The notes beneath the pieces are model-generated. The model searched no databases, was not told where the DNA came from, and saw only the letters and a program-made list of their open reading frames with translations. A stretch of 64,000 nucleotides of DNA, from assembly GCA_032164295.1 (NCBI GenBank), contig JAJHTX010000003.1, positions 1,116,001-1,180,000 of the forward strand. The letters run 5' to 3'. Position numbers and translations under genes: made by a program. Positions within the stretch are counted from its first letter, which is position 1; each line of letters starts with the position of its first letter. Below are positions 33,682 to 43,107 of this stretch, one piece after another. The DNA comes from Inonotus obliquus. Lineage: Eukaryota; Basidiomycota; Agaricomycetes; Hymenochaetales; Hymenochaetaceae.

Positions 33682-35202
33682 TTAGTACGCATCTATATCA
33701 AGGAGATAGTTAACTACGAACGAGTAGTTCTTCGTATGTCCTCCCCGTATCAGCACGAAGTTAATTGGAACATTGATTCTAAGATATTCGTCCCGGATGT
33801 GATTTTCCTTAACCACCAGGCTATTCAGTTGATTGTTCTGAGCATCGAATAACTGCAGCTCGATAATCTTGGTGCCTGTATTCTTGATTTGCACTTTCAC
33901 GGTGAATTCCTGATCCTGATTCTTGAAAGCACGATTACTCTTCTGCACCGCTCTCATAGCCGAGTCCTTAAGTCGCTGGCCTCTGACCTGCACACATCAT
34001 TAGAGTTCGAAGTATATTATGACGCACATTACTCACTTCCTTCAGCGATTTTCTTGCTGTAGCGAGCGAATCGGAAGTTACGAAGACTTTGTAGTTTTCG
34101 TCCGCACCTTCAAGGTCGTTGTAGATGTTTCCTGTTTGCAAGCTGGTGACTTGCTGATTCTGGGAAGATAACTTTCGATGGATCTCCTCGACTACATCCT
34201 CGATAGACTTATGCTCTTCGAAAACGAGTCTTCGAATCTCCTCCCTATGACCGATGCTCAATTCCCTTAGTTCGACTCTTTCAAGGACGAGCCCAATTAT
34301 CACTGCGGCTAGGAGCCTGCTGTCAGTTATAGCACAGTATGTGCCTCTACAAAACGCAGTCAATGCGACGAATAAGCTTCAGATGATGATAACGTTGTCT
34401 TACTGCGTCAACGCCGAGATCGCCTTGTAGAATTCTATGGCATATTCCTAGATGGGACGAGAGGAGCAAGTAAGCTTCTGGATTATCGGAGATGACCTTA
34501 ACTTACCGTAGTTTTGCCAAGTTGGCTCTCGCAACCAAGTACAAACTAGTTTCCCTTGAATAGGACAATATCATGTTATGTATGAAGGGACGTACAATCG
34601 AATATCCTCGCTCTGCCATGTCTCTGGCAACTTGAAGTGGATCGGGGATCTTTTCCTTTTCCTCTGCAGTTGGCCATGTAAGAAGTCCGTCCCCATCTGA
34701 AATAGGAAAAACTACCTGAGGAAGCCAGCCTATCATCTCTATCCCGGATCCCGTGAGGTGCTGCGTCTGTTATGGCTATGATCACTTTCAGGGAGCTGTC
34801 TCTCCAACCCTCGAAATCATCGAAAGCATGCGCCAGTGCTGTGTTGAAAGCCTCCGGAAGGTCGTCTCCACCAACTGCTGAGAGAGTAGCGAGGTTATTC
34901 TTCACTTCTTGCAGGTCGGTAGTGAATCCAAACGGCTGCAGAACTTTCACGCTTTGTTGGTCGTAGTCGCGATACGCGAGGAGTCCAATTTGCAAGCCAT
35001 CTTCGTTTCTTAGACGACCGGATGCTTGAAGGATGTTGCATATCTCGATTATATTTTCCTTCGCGCTCTCGATGTACTTGCCCATGCTTCCCGTAGCATC
35101 AAGCATGACCAGGAGGTCCCTAGATGAGGACTTTGAGCCTACGTCGCTGAGGATCGGAGAAACGACTCACAGAAGAGCTCCTTTGCTCGTTGATTTACCC
35201 AT
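33682..35202 (-). CDS. von Willebrand factor A (VWA) domain protein (seven exons)
   Basis: Exons are 35171-35202, 34716-35146, 34596-34696, 34507-34545, 34404-34447, 34037-34346 and 33682-33987, all phases agreeing, giving 420 aa. The start MGKSTSKG is a possible N-myristoylation signal. The VWA domain has the MIDAS motif MLDATGSMGKY (DxTxS-like metal site), then GLLAYRDYDQQS, VGGDDLPEAFNTALAHAF, KVIIAITDAAPHGI and FVLGCESQLGKTTEYAIEFY. A helical stretch with heptads (EEHKSIEDVVEEIHRKL) follows, and a C-terminal beta-rich domain (VKVQIKNTGTKIIELQL). The family is widespread in mushrooms and is thought to bind partners through the metal site; its role here is unknown. Two oddities: introns 1 and 2 are only 24 and 19 nt, so either ultra-short introns or two small lesions break the N-terminal half. 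The other introns are 49-59 nt. Confidence 0.75.
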
Positions 35203-35929
35203 GGCTGGAGTCGCGCTATGGAATGATGCACAGGCGGTGTGGAGGTATTTCTTGCCCGGGCGGCACAAGTAGCTTAGTAACTAGGTGGAAGTCCCCACCG
35301 CGCAGGCTAAATGTGCACGCCCGCTTAACGACCTAGGACTAACACAATATAGCGAAACGTCCCTTGAGCAAGTCACAGAGCGGCGCTTAAGGTGACACCA
35401 TTCAAACAAATCAATGAAAAACGCGCCCAAGCCGGACATCCATTGGCCGTTCTGCATCCCGCAGCGCTACAACTCTACGGAAGAGGAGCCAGGCACTAGT
35501 GCAATACAGACAGGAACGGAAACAGTACTTGCTGGACACGCCCACGAGTCGAAGCCTAGTAAAAGTTGAGAAAACTGTACTTTGGCGCCGATCGGCGAAC
35601 CCAATTTGGAAGGTGGCCATATCAGCTAGACAAAACAAAATGACAATGGCGCTGAAGCTCACATAAAGTGATTGGTTCCATTAACCGTCTGAATAGCCCA
35701 GTTCTATCCCTGACGCATATCGGATTACTCCCACGAAAATACGCGCACATACTGCAAATAAACCGAGAATATTGTAATCTCTGCAAATTCAATGGAGATC
35801 AAATACATGTACTGTGGCTCTGGGAACCGTATAGCTACCACCAAGTCCCTAGATCCGGTAGATAGCATAGTAGTTGCACGCGCAGAAACGAACGCAACAT
35901 GCGGTTCCGCTCGGTGAGAGAAGGGAAGA
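35203..35929. other. intergenic upstream of the VWA gene
   Basis: This stretch contains the VWA promoter. A minus-strand 83-codon frame at 35411-35662 starts at GTG and has a hydrophobic N-terminus, but shows no motif or splice support, so I do not call it. Confidence 0.4.
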
Positions 35930-36719
35930 GATACCCAATCGTCGTCTGACTCGGCAAAGTGCTTGGCGGGAAGGATAGCACGTATCATCATCTCTCGATA
36001 CCCTTCATCCGCCCCGGTAGCACAAATCACATGTATACTACAACTGAACTGCGGAACGGTCAGTCAAAATTTCGCACCCGTTTGTCGATATCGGAGTAAC
36101 GCGATACTCTGGGATAGGTCTGACTTTGCTATTCCCAGACTACGCTTGTGTCACAGCTTGAGTGTTGAAGGATTCGTACTGTGTTGAAGAAGTTCTTCTC
36201 TGTCGAAAGCGAAAGCCGGTCTTTACATCGCCTTAAACAGCTATGAATATCGGGTGGACGACTTTGGAACGCATCTGGCTCGTAGATCAGAGAATCGACG
36301 TTTCCTTGGTGCATCAAACTTTTATAAGTAGAGTCCGAGCCAGTATCAAATGAGAGGAGTGATAAAAGCAACATGGAAGGACCGCATACCAGCCTAATTC
36401 GTATTACCCAAAGCTCAGCGGTTGCATCATATCCTGGGTGCTCCACCTTTGACCACTAATGTACCTCCAAAACTACAAAGCTGCTTGACAGCAATGGAAA
36501 CGATCGGATTGTCATAAAATGAGATACACGTATCCCACCAAAGGAGCCTGCACCATGAACAAGAATATCTCCAAAACATGAAAATTTTGCGGTAAATCTA
36601 GCCAGGATTTCTGTTCGGATGAGATTTTAGGAGGCAATACACATTATAAGAGATATCACGTTCCAAAGGAAGACCTGGATCTGGAGTGTTGAGGAGACCA
36701 GGAGGTACAGAATGAGTTT
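35930..36719 (-). pseudogene. broken copy of the kinase-macro gene
   Basis: The segment resembles the gene at 24.1-26.1 kb in the same orientation but with most of the middle missing. 35,940-36,030 matches the macro-domain end (ILPAKHFAESDDDW against IFPAKHFAELDDD). 36,240-36,330 matches the macro start (QGNVDSLIYEPDA). 36,470-36,700 matches the glycine-loop exon and its upstream part. The catalytic core and most of the macro domain are absent, frames shift repeatedly and no open reading frame survives. Its 5' end is cut by the LINE that begins at about 36,721. It is a paralogous duplication that decayed before or after the insertion. Confidence 0.75.
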
Positions 36720-36818
36720 GGCGGCATAACAATATTTCATTTGTAAATAATAAGAATGGCTTGTGACCATTTACATGACGAGCCCAGTAGGGTAGACTAA
36801 AACGAGCAAAGCAAAGGA

Positions 36819-36900
36819 AGACCTCCCACATTCCAAGCGTGAAAAACGGGTACAGTCAGAAACCTCCCACATCCCAAACGAGAAAAACGGGTACAGTCAA
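36819..36900 (-). repeat. tandem 41 bp units in the LINE 3' tail
   Basis: Two adjacent units each contain acctcccaca and aaaaacgggtacagtc. A closely similar pair with 42 bp spacing occurs at about 49,440-49,522 in the next element. Tandem units near the 3' end of LINEs can be bound by the element's own reverse transcriptase; here that is inference. Confidence 0.75.
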
Positions 36901-36982
36901 CCTCAACTCTGTTCTTCACTATAACCAAGAAACGAGACAAAGAAAACGTCACCCCCGAAGGGATGTAAAACCGTATCCTGCT

Positions 36983-39900
36983 TCATGGTGGTTTGAACAC
37001 TTCAACCAAGCGAGTAGTTGAGGCGAGCATGTTGTTGAAGCGGTGAAACCAATCCAACGTTCGTGCTTGAGGGAATAGGCCGCGGTACCTCGGGCATTCC
37101 AGTAGACGATGAGAAATCGTATCCAGGACTTCGCAGTCTTCACAGTCCGCGTTTGCGTCGGAAAGACGTGACATGAATTCCCCTGTTGCTGAGACGCCAG
37201 CTAACAGGCGAAGAGCCGTGGTTTCCCCTACTCGGGGGATGGTGGCATGGGTGATGTGGATGGGGACCGGGCGCGGGTTATGTATGATGAGCCTTTGCGA
37301 CGGTGTCTCTATGGAGTGGTATGACGCAGTTCGCGCCTGAACTAGGAGTGTCTTCCAAGCCTTGATCGTATCTAGACGGGCGGAAGACTTGACTCCATTG
37401 ACCGAGACGGCCGGGAATAAAACGTACTCGTCATCCTCTAAGGGAGGCTTGACGGGAAAAGAGCGAGTGGGGCAAACTCGAAAAGAAAACAGGGCCCCAG
37501 ACTGTGCCATCGCACTAGTGAACTGTTCAATGATGGCAAGGACTGTAGAGTCCGGCGAAAGTATATCCGTTCGAAAAGAAACTGGAACATAGATACGAAT
37601 GGGGATAGCGCGTACATAAGTAAACGGGTGAGTCAGAAAAAGGGACATAAATTTGACCAAGGAAACTAAAACTAAAGAGAAAGAATCCATGTCTTCTGTT
37701 GCCTGGTAGGCGATCTGCTTTTCCAGCATACCATTACCGTTGTCCGACCAGACCTCTGTTCTTCTCGGTCTGTCAGTTGAATACGCCCACACAGTTGGGC
37801 CTTGCTCCTTCTGCGGATGCTCCAGTACATGCGCCGTAGCCCTGTGCCACCTTGATCGGTGCTCCGGACTAGGGAAATGCGTGATGGGAAGCACAGGATG
37901 ACGCACTATGCGCCTCCAATACTCTGGCTGAATCAGTGGAGAACCGAGCCGGCTAGCCTCAATCCTAGTATTCTGAGTTTCTGCGGTGTAAGCCATAGTG
38001 AGGACTATCGGGGGAACACCTGCGAGGACCTCCATAATATCCGTCCTGGTGGGTGGGAGCCAGCCGCCCATGTCCATGAGCGCTCGTCTGTGAATCGGTT
38101 CGAAGCGGGCCGCAAGTTCCGGCTGCTTAGTCATCCAGATAGGCGCTCCCCACGCCATAACCGGGACTAGTACGTTCTGGTAATACCGTCGTATCGCTTT
38201 GAGTCGAGCGCCCTGCGCACGACTCGTCATCCACCGTAGCGCGTTCCAAGTGTGTTTAGCCGCGTTGCATCTAGAAATGATGTGCGGTTTGAAACTACCT
38301 GTATAGGACATCTCTATGCCCAGCCACTTCAACACGTCCCCCGCCCATTCAATCTGCTCGCCATTCAGGTTCAAAGGGGCGTTTAGGATGCTCCTGTGTC
38401 TTCCCTTAACGATACCCTTGATAGACGTAGGGTCAATATGTAGGCCTATGGCTGTCAACGCTGCCTCTACTCTTCTCATGCCTTCCTGGGTGGAGAGGAG
38501 AAGTTGAAACGCGTTCCTTCCATGAGTGAGGAGCAGGCCGTCATCCATGTAGAAGAAAAGCGTCAAGTCGAGGTGCCTAAGCGCGATGTTGGCTGCGATG
38601 TTCGCTAGAACGGGAGACATGGGAGATCCCTGCGGGACGCCTATGTTCGGCTTGATGAACCAGGCTGATCGCTGACCGTTGAAAGAGAAAGCGATTTGGC
38701 GCTGCTCCGTGAAACGCATTATGACCTTCGTCCATAGTTGCGGGACCCCTAACTCATCCAGACTTCTTTGTAGGACTTCTGGACGGACTGTGTCGAAGAA
38801 ACCCTGGATATCAAAGCCTACCATCGAATACGTTTCCTCCTCGTCCTGAGATGCCGCCAGCAGTGCATGCCATGCCGTCATGACCGATGCGCCGCGCCTC
38901 CCACCAAACTGTCTCTTATCGAACAGAGGATTGTGATGGAGCATGGCCTGTAGCCGTGTCGCAATCACTCTTTCGAAGACCTTAGCTAGGACTTCCTCGA
39001 CGCAAATGGGGCGATAAGCCCTTGGCGTGTTCAGTGGGTATGGTTTGGGTTTGCGTACCATAGCTACTACTGATCGTTTCAGTTCTGCAGGAAAGCATCC
39101 CGTGTCTATCATACCGTTGAAGAGACGTGTGAAGCACGCAAGGTGGCGTCGAATGACCCGCTCCAGTGCCTGAAAGGTAATGCCCGAAGGGCCTGGCGCA
39201 CTGTTTGTCGGCATGCCGCTGAGAGCGATGAGGACCTCACTTTCCGTTATGTCGTGCTGTCGCCCGATTGAGCGAAGGGGTGTCTCCACGGCAGGGTCCC
39301 TTCTTTCCGGAAAATAGTGTTGGCGGAAAGCTTGAGCGATTTCGACATGTCTGACCGCTCTAAAAGGAGCCACCAAGGAAGGGATGTTCACTTTGCGTCG
39401 TGGTAAACCAGTTTTATGAAAAGACCATGGGGATGCGTTGCCTGCTTCCTCGCGCTGCTTGCAATACCATGCCTCCCGTCTGTCGCGCAGCCAGAACAAA
39501 AGGTCCGGGGCATTCTCCCTCACCCGCCGATCGCACTCCTCGTCCCACCATCTCTCTTTCCTTTGGGAGGTTGTCTCATAGGTTAGGGCGCTTGTTGCCT
39601 GTTGAGCGCTAGTCCACAACCTCGACACCCACGCAGACACAGACGCCTCGCTTCTAAAGCTTTCTTCCCAGAACGCGCTCGGGACCATGTATTCTAGTTC
39701 CGCCGCCCATGCTTCAGCCTTATCATTAGGGATGCCCATGCGAACCAGGCTTGCTCGGTTGAATATACCAGTGAAGTCTGCAACCATAATTTTATGTTGT
39801 CGAACCGTACCAGTATTCCTAACAGCGCGCCACGTGGAACGTAAGTCAGGAAGCGTGCCTGGAGTAAAAAACATGACGTCTGGGTGCGTGCCATCGCCCC

Positions 39901-40507
39901 TGCGCGCCCCATGACACGTAATGACACTCGGATCATCGGCGCATGAGATTTCAGGGAAGTCATCCAGCCAGGACTCGAAGAAATATGAGCGCATGCGCGT
40001 ATGCGTGTCACGCATCGTGTGGAGATCGGACCATCTCCCAGTCGCGTTGACATCCGCTCCAATGACCGTACGGGTAGGGAAACCTTGGGTGAAGCGGCGT
40101 GACGTAGCATCCCAGGTGGAGATGTGTGTCGCGTGCGGGCAGTATACCGAGAAGACATGTATATCTCCGATGTCAAGGTGTAGCTCCACATGCACCATCG
40201 TATCTGGCGGGACGTCTGTGTGTTGGGACCATCGAACACCGTTCGGGACTGCGATCGCTACCCAAGGGTGCGGTCCATCAGCCAAAATGATTCTGTGGCC
40301 GTTAAAGAGAGGAGCACCAGAATCCAGGACCTCTCGTTCGCCAGTGGTTCTCGCAACGCCTACCGTGGAGACTGGAACCTCCTGGATGCACCAGACATCC
40401 AGGTCCCAAGCAGATAGGACCTGCCTTTGCAACTTGTGTTGAGCCATAAATAAAGCCAGACGCGAACGACCAGCGTTATAAGATATGATGCGGAGTTCGC
40501 CCTTCAT
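36983..40507 (-). CDS. LINE ORF2: endonuclease and reverse transcriptase
   Basis: An intact 1,174-residue frame. The N-terminal 220 residues form an apurinic-type endonuclease: LRIISYNAGRSRLALF, WCIQEVPV (metal-binding Glu), VIGADVNATGRWSDL and DGTHPDVMFF. The reverse transcriptase spans about 430-780: AYRPICVEEVLAKVFERVI, GFDIQGFFDTVRPEVLQ, GVPQGSPMSPVLANI and the catalytic FYMDDGLLL. A C-terminal zinc knuckle reads CEDCEVLDTISHRLLEC (C-x2-C-x7-H-x4-C). The start ATG overlaps the ORF1 stop in TAATG, so translation probably depends on reinitiation after ORF1. The protein nicks target DNA and primes cDNA synthesis there. Confidence 0.92.
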   Translation of the reverse strand: MKGELRIISYNAGRSRLALFMAQHKLQRQVLSAWDLDVWCIQEVPVSTVGVARTTGEREVLDSGAPLFNGHRIILADGPHPWVAIAVPNGVRWSQHTDVPPDTMVHVELHLDIGDIHVFSVYCPHATHISTWDATSRRFTQGFPTRTVIGADVNATGRWSDLHTMRDTHTRMRSYFFESWLDDFPEISCADDPSVITCHGARRGDGTHPDVMFFTPGTLPDLRSTWRAVRNTGTVRQHKIMVADFTGIFNRASLVRMGIPNDKAEAWAAELEYMVPSAFWEESFRSEASVSAWVSRLWTSAQQATSALTYETTSQRKERWWDEECDRRVRENAPDLLFWLRDRREAWYCKQREEAGNASPWSFHKTGLPRRKVNIPSLVAPFRAVRHVEIAQAFRQHYFPERRDPAVETPLRSIGRQHDITESEVLIALSGMPTNSAPGPSGITFQALERVIRRHLACFTRLFNGMIDTGCFPAELKRSVVAMVRKPKPYPLNTPRAYRPICVEEVLAKVFERVIATRLQAMLHHNPLFDKRQFGGRRGASVMTAWHALLAASQDEEETYSMVGFDIQGFFDTVRPEVLQRSLDELGVPQLWTKVIMRFTEQRQIAFSFNGQRSAWFIKPNIGVPQGSPMSPVLANIAANIALRHLDLTLFFYMDDGLLLTHGRNAFQLLLSTQEGMRRVEAALTAIGLHIDPTSIKGIVKGRHRSILNAPLNLNGEQIEWAGDVLKWLGIEMSYTGSFKPHIISRCNAAKHTWNALRWMTSRAQGARLKAIRRYYQNVLVPVMAWGAPIWMTKQPELAARFEPIHRRALMDMGGWLPPTRTDIMEVLAGVPPIVLTMAYTAETQNTRIEASRLGSPLIQPEYWRRIVRHPVLPITHFPSPEHRSRWHRATAHVLEHPQKEQGPTVWAYSTDRPRRTEVWSDNGNGMLEKQIAYQATEDMDSFSLVLVSLVKFMSLFLTHPFTYVRAIPIRIYVPVSFRTDILSPDSTVLAIIEQFTSAMAQSGALFSFRVCPTRSFPVKPPLEDDEYVLFPAVSVNGVKSSARLDTIKAWKTLLVQARTASYHSIETPSQRLIIHNPRPVPIHITHATIPRVGETTALRLLAGVSATGEFMSRLSDANADCEDCEVLDTISHRLLECPRYRGLFPQARTLDWFHRFNNMLASTTRLVEVFKPP

Positions 40508-42654
40508 TAATACGTGGGCGGGGAGCCAGAACGCGCAGCGTTACTCGTGGGACGTCTGGGACAGCGCGAGTCATTGGCCCTGTGTGGGCCCTGACAGTTG
40601 GCGCATTTGATCACGTGCTTGCATACGTTTGCGTCTGGGCAGGCGTCGCATTTCTTTTCGCATAGCTCCGTTTGATGAGGTTCTGCGCATTGCGCACAAC
40701 GGAAAAGCTCTATGCAATCCTGGTCGCTGTGGCGGAAGCGCCAGCACTTGCGGCACTGAATCGGCCCCGTCCTAACCCGCTGTTCAACCGCGTATTGGTA
40801 ACGGCCGTAGTATCGAATGGCTCGTTTAACAATGCCATTGTTATGGAATATAGCGTCTCTAGCCTTGAGCGGGTGCGAGACGGCCACGAAAACCGACGCA
40901 GTTGCCTTCGGATTTCTGTCCACCAGCCGTTGAAGGGTAGTTTCCGTGCCTGCAAAGCGAGGCGCTTCAGTGAAGGGGAATTCAACAAACACCGGGTTAG
41001 ATAGACGGAGTTCTTTGGCAATTTCCACAGGCGTGTGAATTTTGCGGGTTATCGGATGGATAATGGGGAAACCCGGGACTATGAACTGGAAGCTCTCGAC
41101 GTGGGGGACAAACTCCACTGACGTCATGGCGTCAGAAGTGACGCGTAACTTCTTCTGTAGCTCCTCGGCCCATACCGGACCATATTCTGCAATGTCTGGC
41201 CGCGCGTCAACCTCTATGTTGAAGTCTCCTTTGAGGCTCCACTGACCCTTTCGTAGCGTGATGGCGCCCCCTTTAGTGGGAGTTGGCTTGGAGGATCGAG
41301 CCGCGATGTACATCTCCTCCCGTGAGAGAGAGGGGTGTGGTTTGATGCGGAAACCCAGAGTCGCAGCCACCTTGGCCTTGTTCTGGCGAGCCTGGTTTAT
41401 GGTGATAGGCTTCTTCTTGGCCGGAGCTGCTGCGTTCGTGGGGCGACCCACAGCCTGGGCGTAGGAGTGGGAGGCCGCATTCTTTCTGGTAACTTGAACG
41501 AAAGGTTGGGCTACCGGAGCTGGAGCCGGGATGTACCTGATGTAACGGTCCGGGATGCCATGTGACTCATTCGCCGAGTTGATCGCGTCCACATCGATAA
41601 CATCGGCGGGCGGATTCTGCGGAACCTGTCTTCCCTTGCCTTTTCCAGGCCTAGGCGGAATGGCTACCTGATGGGTAGTATTATGCGTGACCTGCGCACC
41701 GGGGGCTACTACCTGCTCGCCCGGGTGTCGATTAGCGGTCACATTCTGGGGTGCTTTATGCTGTCCACCTCCCGGGGCAGCACCCTGCGCAGCGGGGGGT
41801 TGTGCCCACCGAGACGCCTGGAGCCCTTGGCCCCCTGCGGTCGTCTGGTGGACGGGACTCGGCAGACGTCCCTGTTCTACCTTCTTCAACCTCTCACCTA
41901 GCATGGCAAGCTGTTTCCTGGTCTCGTCCGCCGCCTCCCTAGCTTGTCGTCCGGCCATCATCTGCTCCTCACTCATCAGCTTGAGGCGGTCTAGAATCGC
42001 GTACATCTGCGGGTCAACGTCCTTCCCATGCGTTGGGTAAACGGCCGGCGTAAGAGCACAGTCGTCAGCCAAGTGGCGCAGGCCATCTTCAAAGCCGCCC
42101 GGGAAAAGGGATTCCTTCATGTATCCCCCAGAGAATCCCCACATGAAACGATCCATGACGTCATTCTGAGCGAACGGGCCGTCTTCCCGAGACTGAGAGA
42201 TGGCCGAAAACAACATGGCCGTAACCTTGCCTAGGGTATATCCCATCTGCTCGTAGTTGTGCACTGCCGAGCCCGGCTGCGACCCAGGCGATTCCTCGAC
42301 CGGATCCGGCATACGGAGTTCCGCTTCCATCCGGTCCATAACTTCTCCCACGAATGTGTAAGTTCTCTCGTAGGCGGCCTGTGCGTCAAAAACACTCTCC
42401 ACCTCCATCTGTTCATCCCATGTCTTTTTCCCAGGCACAGGGGCCTCTCTACCCGGAGCCTCCCCGGATGCCTTGCGTTTCCCGATACGTTCTGCCAAGG
42501 CCTCCTGCTGGTTGAGGGCCTCCTGCTGGTTAAGGGCGTCTGCCACCGCTGTGTCGACGCTGTGGCCGGTGGGGACTGTCCACCGGTCGGAGTCGCGGCC
42601 GTTGAAGCCGGCCTCTGCCGCCCGCAGGTCCTCTGGGGACAACTGGGACCTTAT
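40507..42654 (-). CDS. LINE ORF1, C-terminal part (split by the LTR element)
   Basis: 715 residues of an ORF1 RNA-binding protein, with the frame continuing across the LTR junction only by chance to about 42,714. It has an acidic, Gln/Ala-rich N-terminal part (two LNQQEA units), a proline-rich middle (PPRPGKGKGRQVPQNPPAD), a conserved globular region and three gag-type zinc knuckles near the C-terminus: CRKCWRFRHSDQDC, CAQCAEPHQTELC and CANCQGPHRANDSRC, plus a Cys-rich CDACPDANVC. It normally coats element RNA. The N-terminal 57 residues lie on the other side of the chromovirus. Confidence 0.85.
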   Translation of the reverse strand: MRSQLSPEDLRAAEAGFNGRDSDRWTVPTGHSVDTAVADALNQQEALNQQEALAERIGKRKASGEAPGREAPVPGKKTWDEQMEVESVFDAQAAYERTYTFVGEVMDRMEAELRMPDPVEESPGSQPGSAVHNYEQMGYTLGKVTAMLFSAISQSREDGPFAQNDVMDRFMWGFSGGYMKESLFPGGFEDGLRHLADDCALTPAVYPTHGKDVDPQMYAILDRLKLMSEEQMMAGRQAREAADETRKQLAMLGERLKKVEQGRLPSPVHQTTAGGQGLQASRWAQPPAAQGAAPGGGQHKAPQNVTANRHPGEQVVAPGAQVTHNTTHQVAIPPRPGKGKGRQVPQNPPADVIDVDAINSANESHGIPDRYIRYIPAPAPVAQPFVQVTRKNAASHSYAQAVGRPTNAAAPAKKKPITINQARQNKAKVAATLGFRIKPHPSLSREEMYIAARSSKPTPTKGGAITLRKGQWSLKGDFNIEVDARPDIAEYGPVWAEELQKKLRVTSDAMTSVEFVPHVESFQFIVPGFPIIHPITRKIHTPVEIAKELRLSNPVFVEFPFTEAPRFAGTETTLQRLVDRNPKATASVFVAVSHPLKARDAIFHNNGIVKRAIRYYGRYQYAVEQRVRTGPIQCRKCWRFRHSDQDCIELFRCAQCAEPHQTELCEKKCDACPDANVCKHVIKCANCQGPHRANDSRCPRRPTSNAARSGSPPTY

Positions 42655-43107
42655 TGTTACGCCCTGCGCTGTCAGAGACGTCGATCTGCAGATCAGAGAC
42701 GTCGACGGCTGCAAAAGAAACGAGCTACCACGTAATCACAAAAGACACGAGGTCTGCGACGTAGGTGATAGTACTAGATTTTAGCACGTCTATATAATGT
42801 ACAAGGGGAATACGACTTACCTGCGACGTAGGTGATAGTACTAGAACAAGAGAGTGAAGAGACGATTACTCTCTAGTCCAGCCTTATATACCCAGACGCC
42901 GCGGGAAAGCTTTACATAAACTGTACAGTATAAACAAAGACAAATAGAGACAAGGAAAGAAGGGGAATGGCGGGATAAAGTTGTTATAGATTGTGATTAG
43001 CTCAGCCAGTAGGGATTAAGTAAGGAACGTGATTAAAATGAAAGTAAATATGCATCGATGAATATAAAGAATGGCCGTATGAGGAAAAGAGAAAAGACGT
43101 CGTGACA
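42655..43107 (-). repeat. 3' LTR of the chromovirus
   Basis: 453 bp, bounded by CTTAT on the outside and the polypurine tract on the inside (C8 run with TT at 43111-43120 on the plus strand). It includes a 25 bp direct repeat (ctgcgacgtaggtgatagta and on) near 42,751 and 42,820, and a palindromic part with paired gacgtc sites near its outer end. Confidence 0.95.

Noticed and set aside
39694..40442. 181- and 173-codon frames on either strand inside the LINE
   Set aside because: They are shadows of the intact ORF2, which has all endonuclease motifs.
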